Shown piece after piece: positions 63,516 to 64,000 of a stretch of 64,000 nucleotides of DNA. A program made the translations under genes and the position numbers. Under the pieces are notes generated by a model. The model saw only the letters and a program-made list of their open reading frames with translations. It searched no databases and was not told where the DNA came from. Each line of letters opens with the position of its first letter. Positions within the stretch are counted from its first letter, which is position 1. This stretch comes from Sphingomonadales bacterium Ga0077531 (GTDB taxonomy: Bacteria > Pseudomonadota > Alphaproteobacteria > Sphingomonadales > Sphingomonadaceae). The DNA is taken from the NCBI GenBank assembly GCA_001464915.1, contig LNED01000018.1:1-64000 (forward strand), read 5' to 3'.

Positions 63516-64000
63516 TTACTGAAGCGCGAAGGCCAAGCTGCCGCGTTTCTGGAACCAGCGATTCTCCCCGACCCATACGGCCAGCGCGGTCAGAATGGCG
63601 AAGGCGAACAGCGCTTGCAGATACAGGAACGGCCCCGCGGTTTCGGGGTGGGGCGCGAACCAGTTCACCGCTTGCAACAGCAGCATCACCCCCAACAGCA
63701 CCGACGGCGGCCCCATCGGCCCGCGCGAACGGCGCAAGTAAAACCAGAACGCACCCAGTGTCAGCCCCAGCTCGAGCGGGATCGCCACCCACGGGTAATC
63801 CCACAATCCCAGCCCGAATTTGGGCGGCTGCCCGGCCAGCGTCAGATCGGGGACATGCACCACCCAGTCGAGCAGCCAGTGCGATACAACGACCGTGCCC
63901 GCCAGCGCGCCTGCGATCAGGCTGCGATGCATAATCGCCACCACCCCAAGGCAGGCCAGCGCCCATATCCCTGCGCCAATCAAACTATGGGTGTAGGGCA
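63516..64000 (-). CDS. Integral membrane protein, partial (start outside window)
   Basis: The frame is open to the right edge: codons before position 63983 read [15 protein letters not shown], so the protein starts outside the window and the visible part is about 161 residues. It has five hydrophobic segments; [19 protein letters not shown] resembles the His/Asp motif of the YdjM-like membrane-bound metal-dependent hydrolase family. A second overlapping frame at 63511-63966 is a shadow. The assignment is tentative. Confidence 0.65.
   Translation of the reverse strand, partial: PYTHSLIGAGIWALACLGVVAIMHRSLIAGALAGTVVVSHWLLDWVVHVPDLTLAGQPPKFGLGLWDYPWVAIPLELGLTLGAFWFYLRRSRGPMGPPSVLLGVMLLLQAVNWFAPHPETAGPFLYLQALFAFAILTALAVWVGENRWFQKRGSLAFALQ

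Noticed and set aside
63511..63966. A second 151-codon minus-strand frame at the right edge
   Set aside because: Gly/Arg/Ala-rich out-of-frame reading of the hydrophobic membrane protein gene.

Overview
The window looks like a chromosomal segment of a high-GC alphaproteobacterium of the order Sphingomonadales, most likely an Erythrobacter/Porphyrobacter-type member of the Erythrobacteraceae. The grounds are the overall protein similarity, the GAAC-N7-GAAC form of the SOS box typical of alphaproteobacterial LexA, long alphaproteobacterial-type PstA and PstC, Coq4-type ubiquinone proteins and an XrtA/PEP-CTERM regulatory cluster. Coding density is high, with many 1-4 base start/stop overlaps and no gene-free stretch above 300 bases. 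I saw no rRNA, insertion sequence, prophage or CRISPR array.

Layout. 1-7 kb: the end of thiE, a DUF218 protein, elongation factor P, an inositol-phosphatase-type enzyme, tRNA-Leu(CAA), an SLC13-type permease, a small membrane protein and an exported M20 amidohydrolase. 7-10.7 kb: isocitrate lyase with a 58-residue companion, and divergently a ScfR/RamB-type regulator with an inverted repeat in the shared promoter. 10.8-17.1 kb: an overlapping operon of an XrtA-type sugar transferase, the PrsK/PrsR two-component pair (sigma-54 type) and a TPR lipoprotein. 17.1-21.8 kb: an SBF-like carrier, a TerC/DUF475 protein, panB and an amino-acid permease. 21.9-31 kb: the SOS mutagenesis region in two LexA-boxed units, imuA-imuB and radical SAM-udgX-dnaE2, separated by a perfect 26-bp inverted repeat and a PilZ gene. 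dnaE2 carries an in-frame dispersed palindromic repeat.

31-42.2 kb: an extensin-like protein, the phosphate regulon phoR-pstCAB-phoU-phoB (no pstS) with a PHO-box-like site before pstC, tRNA-Glu(TTC), recJ, a flavodoxin-like protein and a two-gene unit of an unknown protein plus an AHH/HNH-nuclease-like protein. 42.2-51.4 kb: nitronate monooxygenase, an amidohydrolase, a DUF2189 membrane protein, leuA with a candidate leucine leader peptide (LLLRL), an I78-like lipoprotein, an FMN-dependent alpha-hydroxy-acid oxidase, a YHS protein, a Cys-repeat protein, a conserved unknown and a YceI protein.

51.5-64 kb: the branched-chain operon ilvB-(71-residue small gene)-ilvN-ilvC, miaA and serB reading apart with overlapping 5' ends, two Coq4 paralogues around a nitroreductase with a shared operator-like palindrome, a TetA-like MFS exporter, a DUF3052 protein, purL, and a membrane protein running off the end.

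The best candidates for something under-described are the two-unit SOS region with a UdgX fusion and a radical SAM protein, the leuA leader, the Coq4 pair with its shared operator, the immunity-like small gene inside ilvB-ilvN, and the AHH-nuclease pair.
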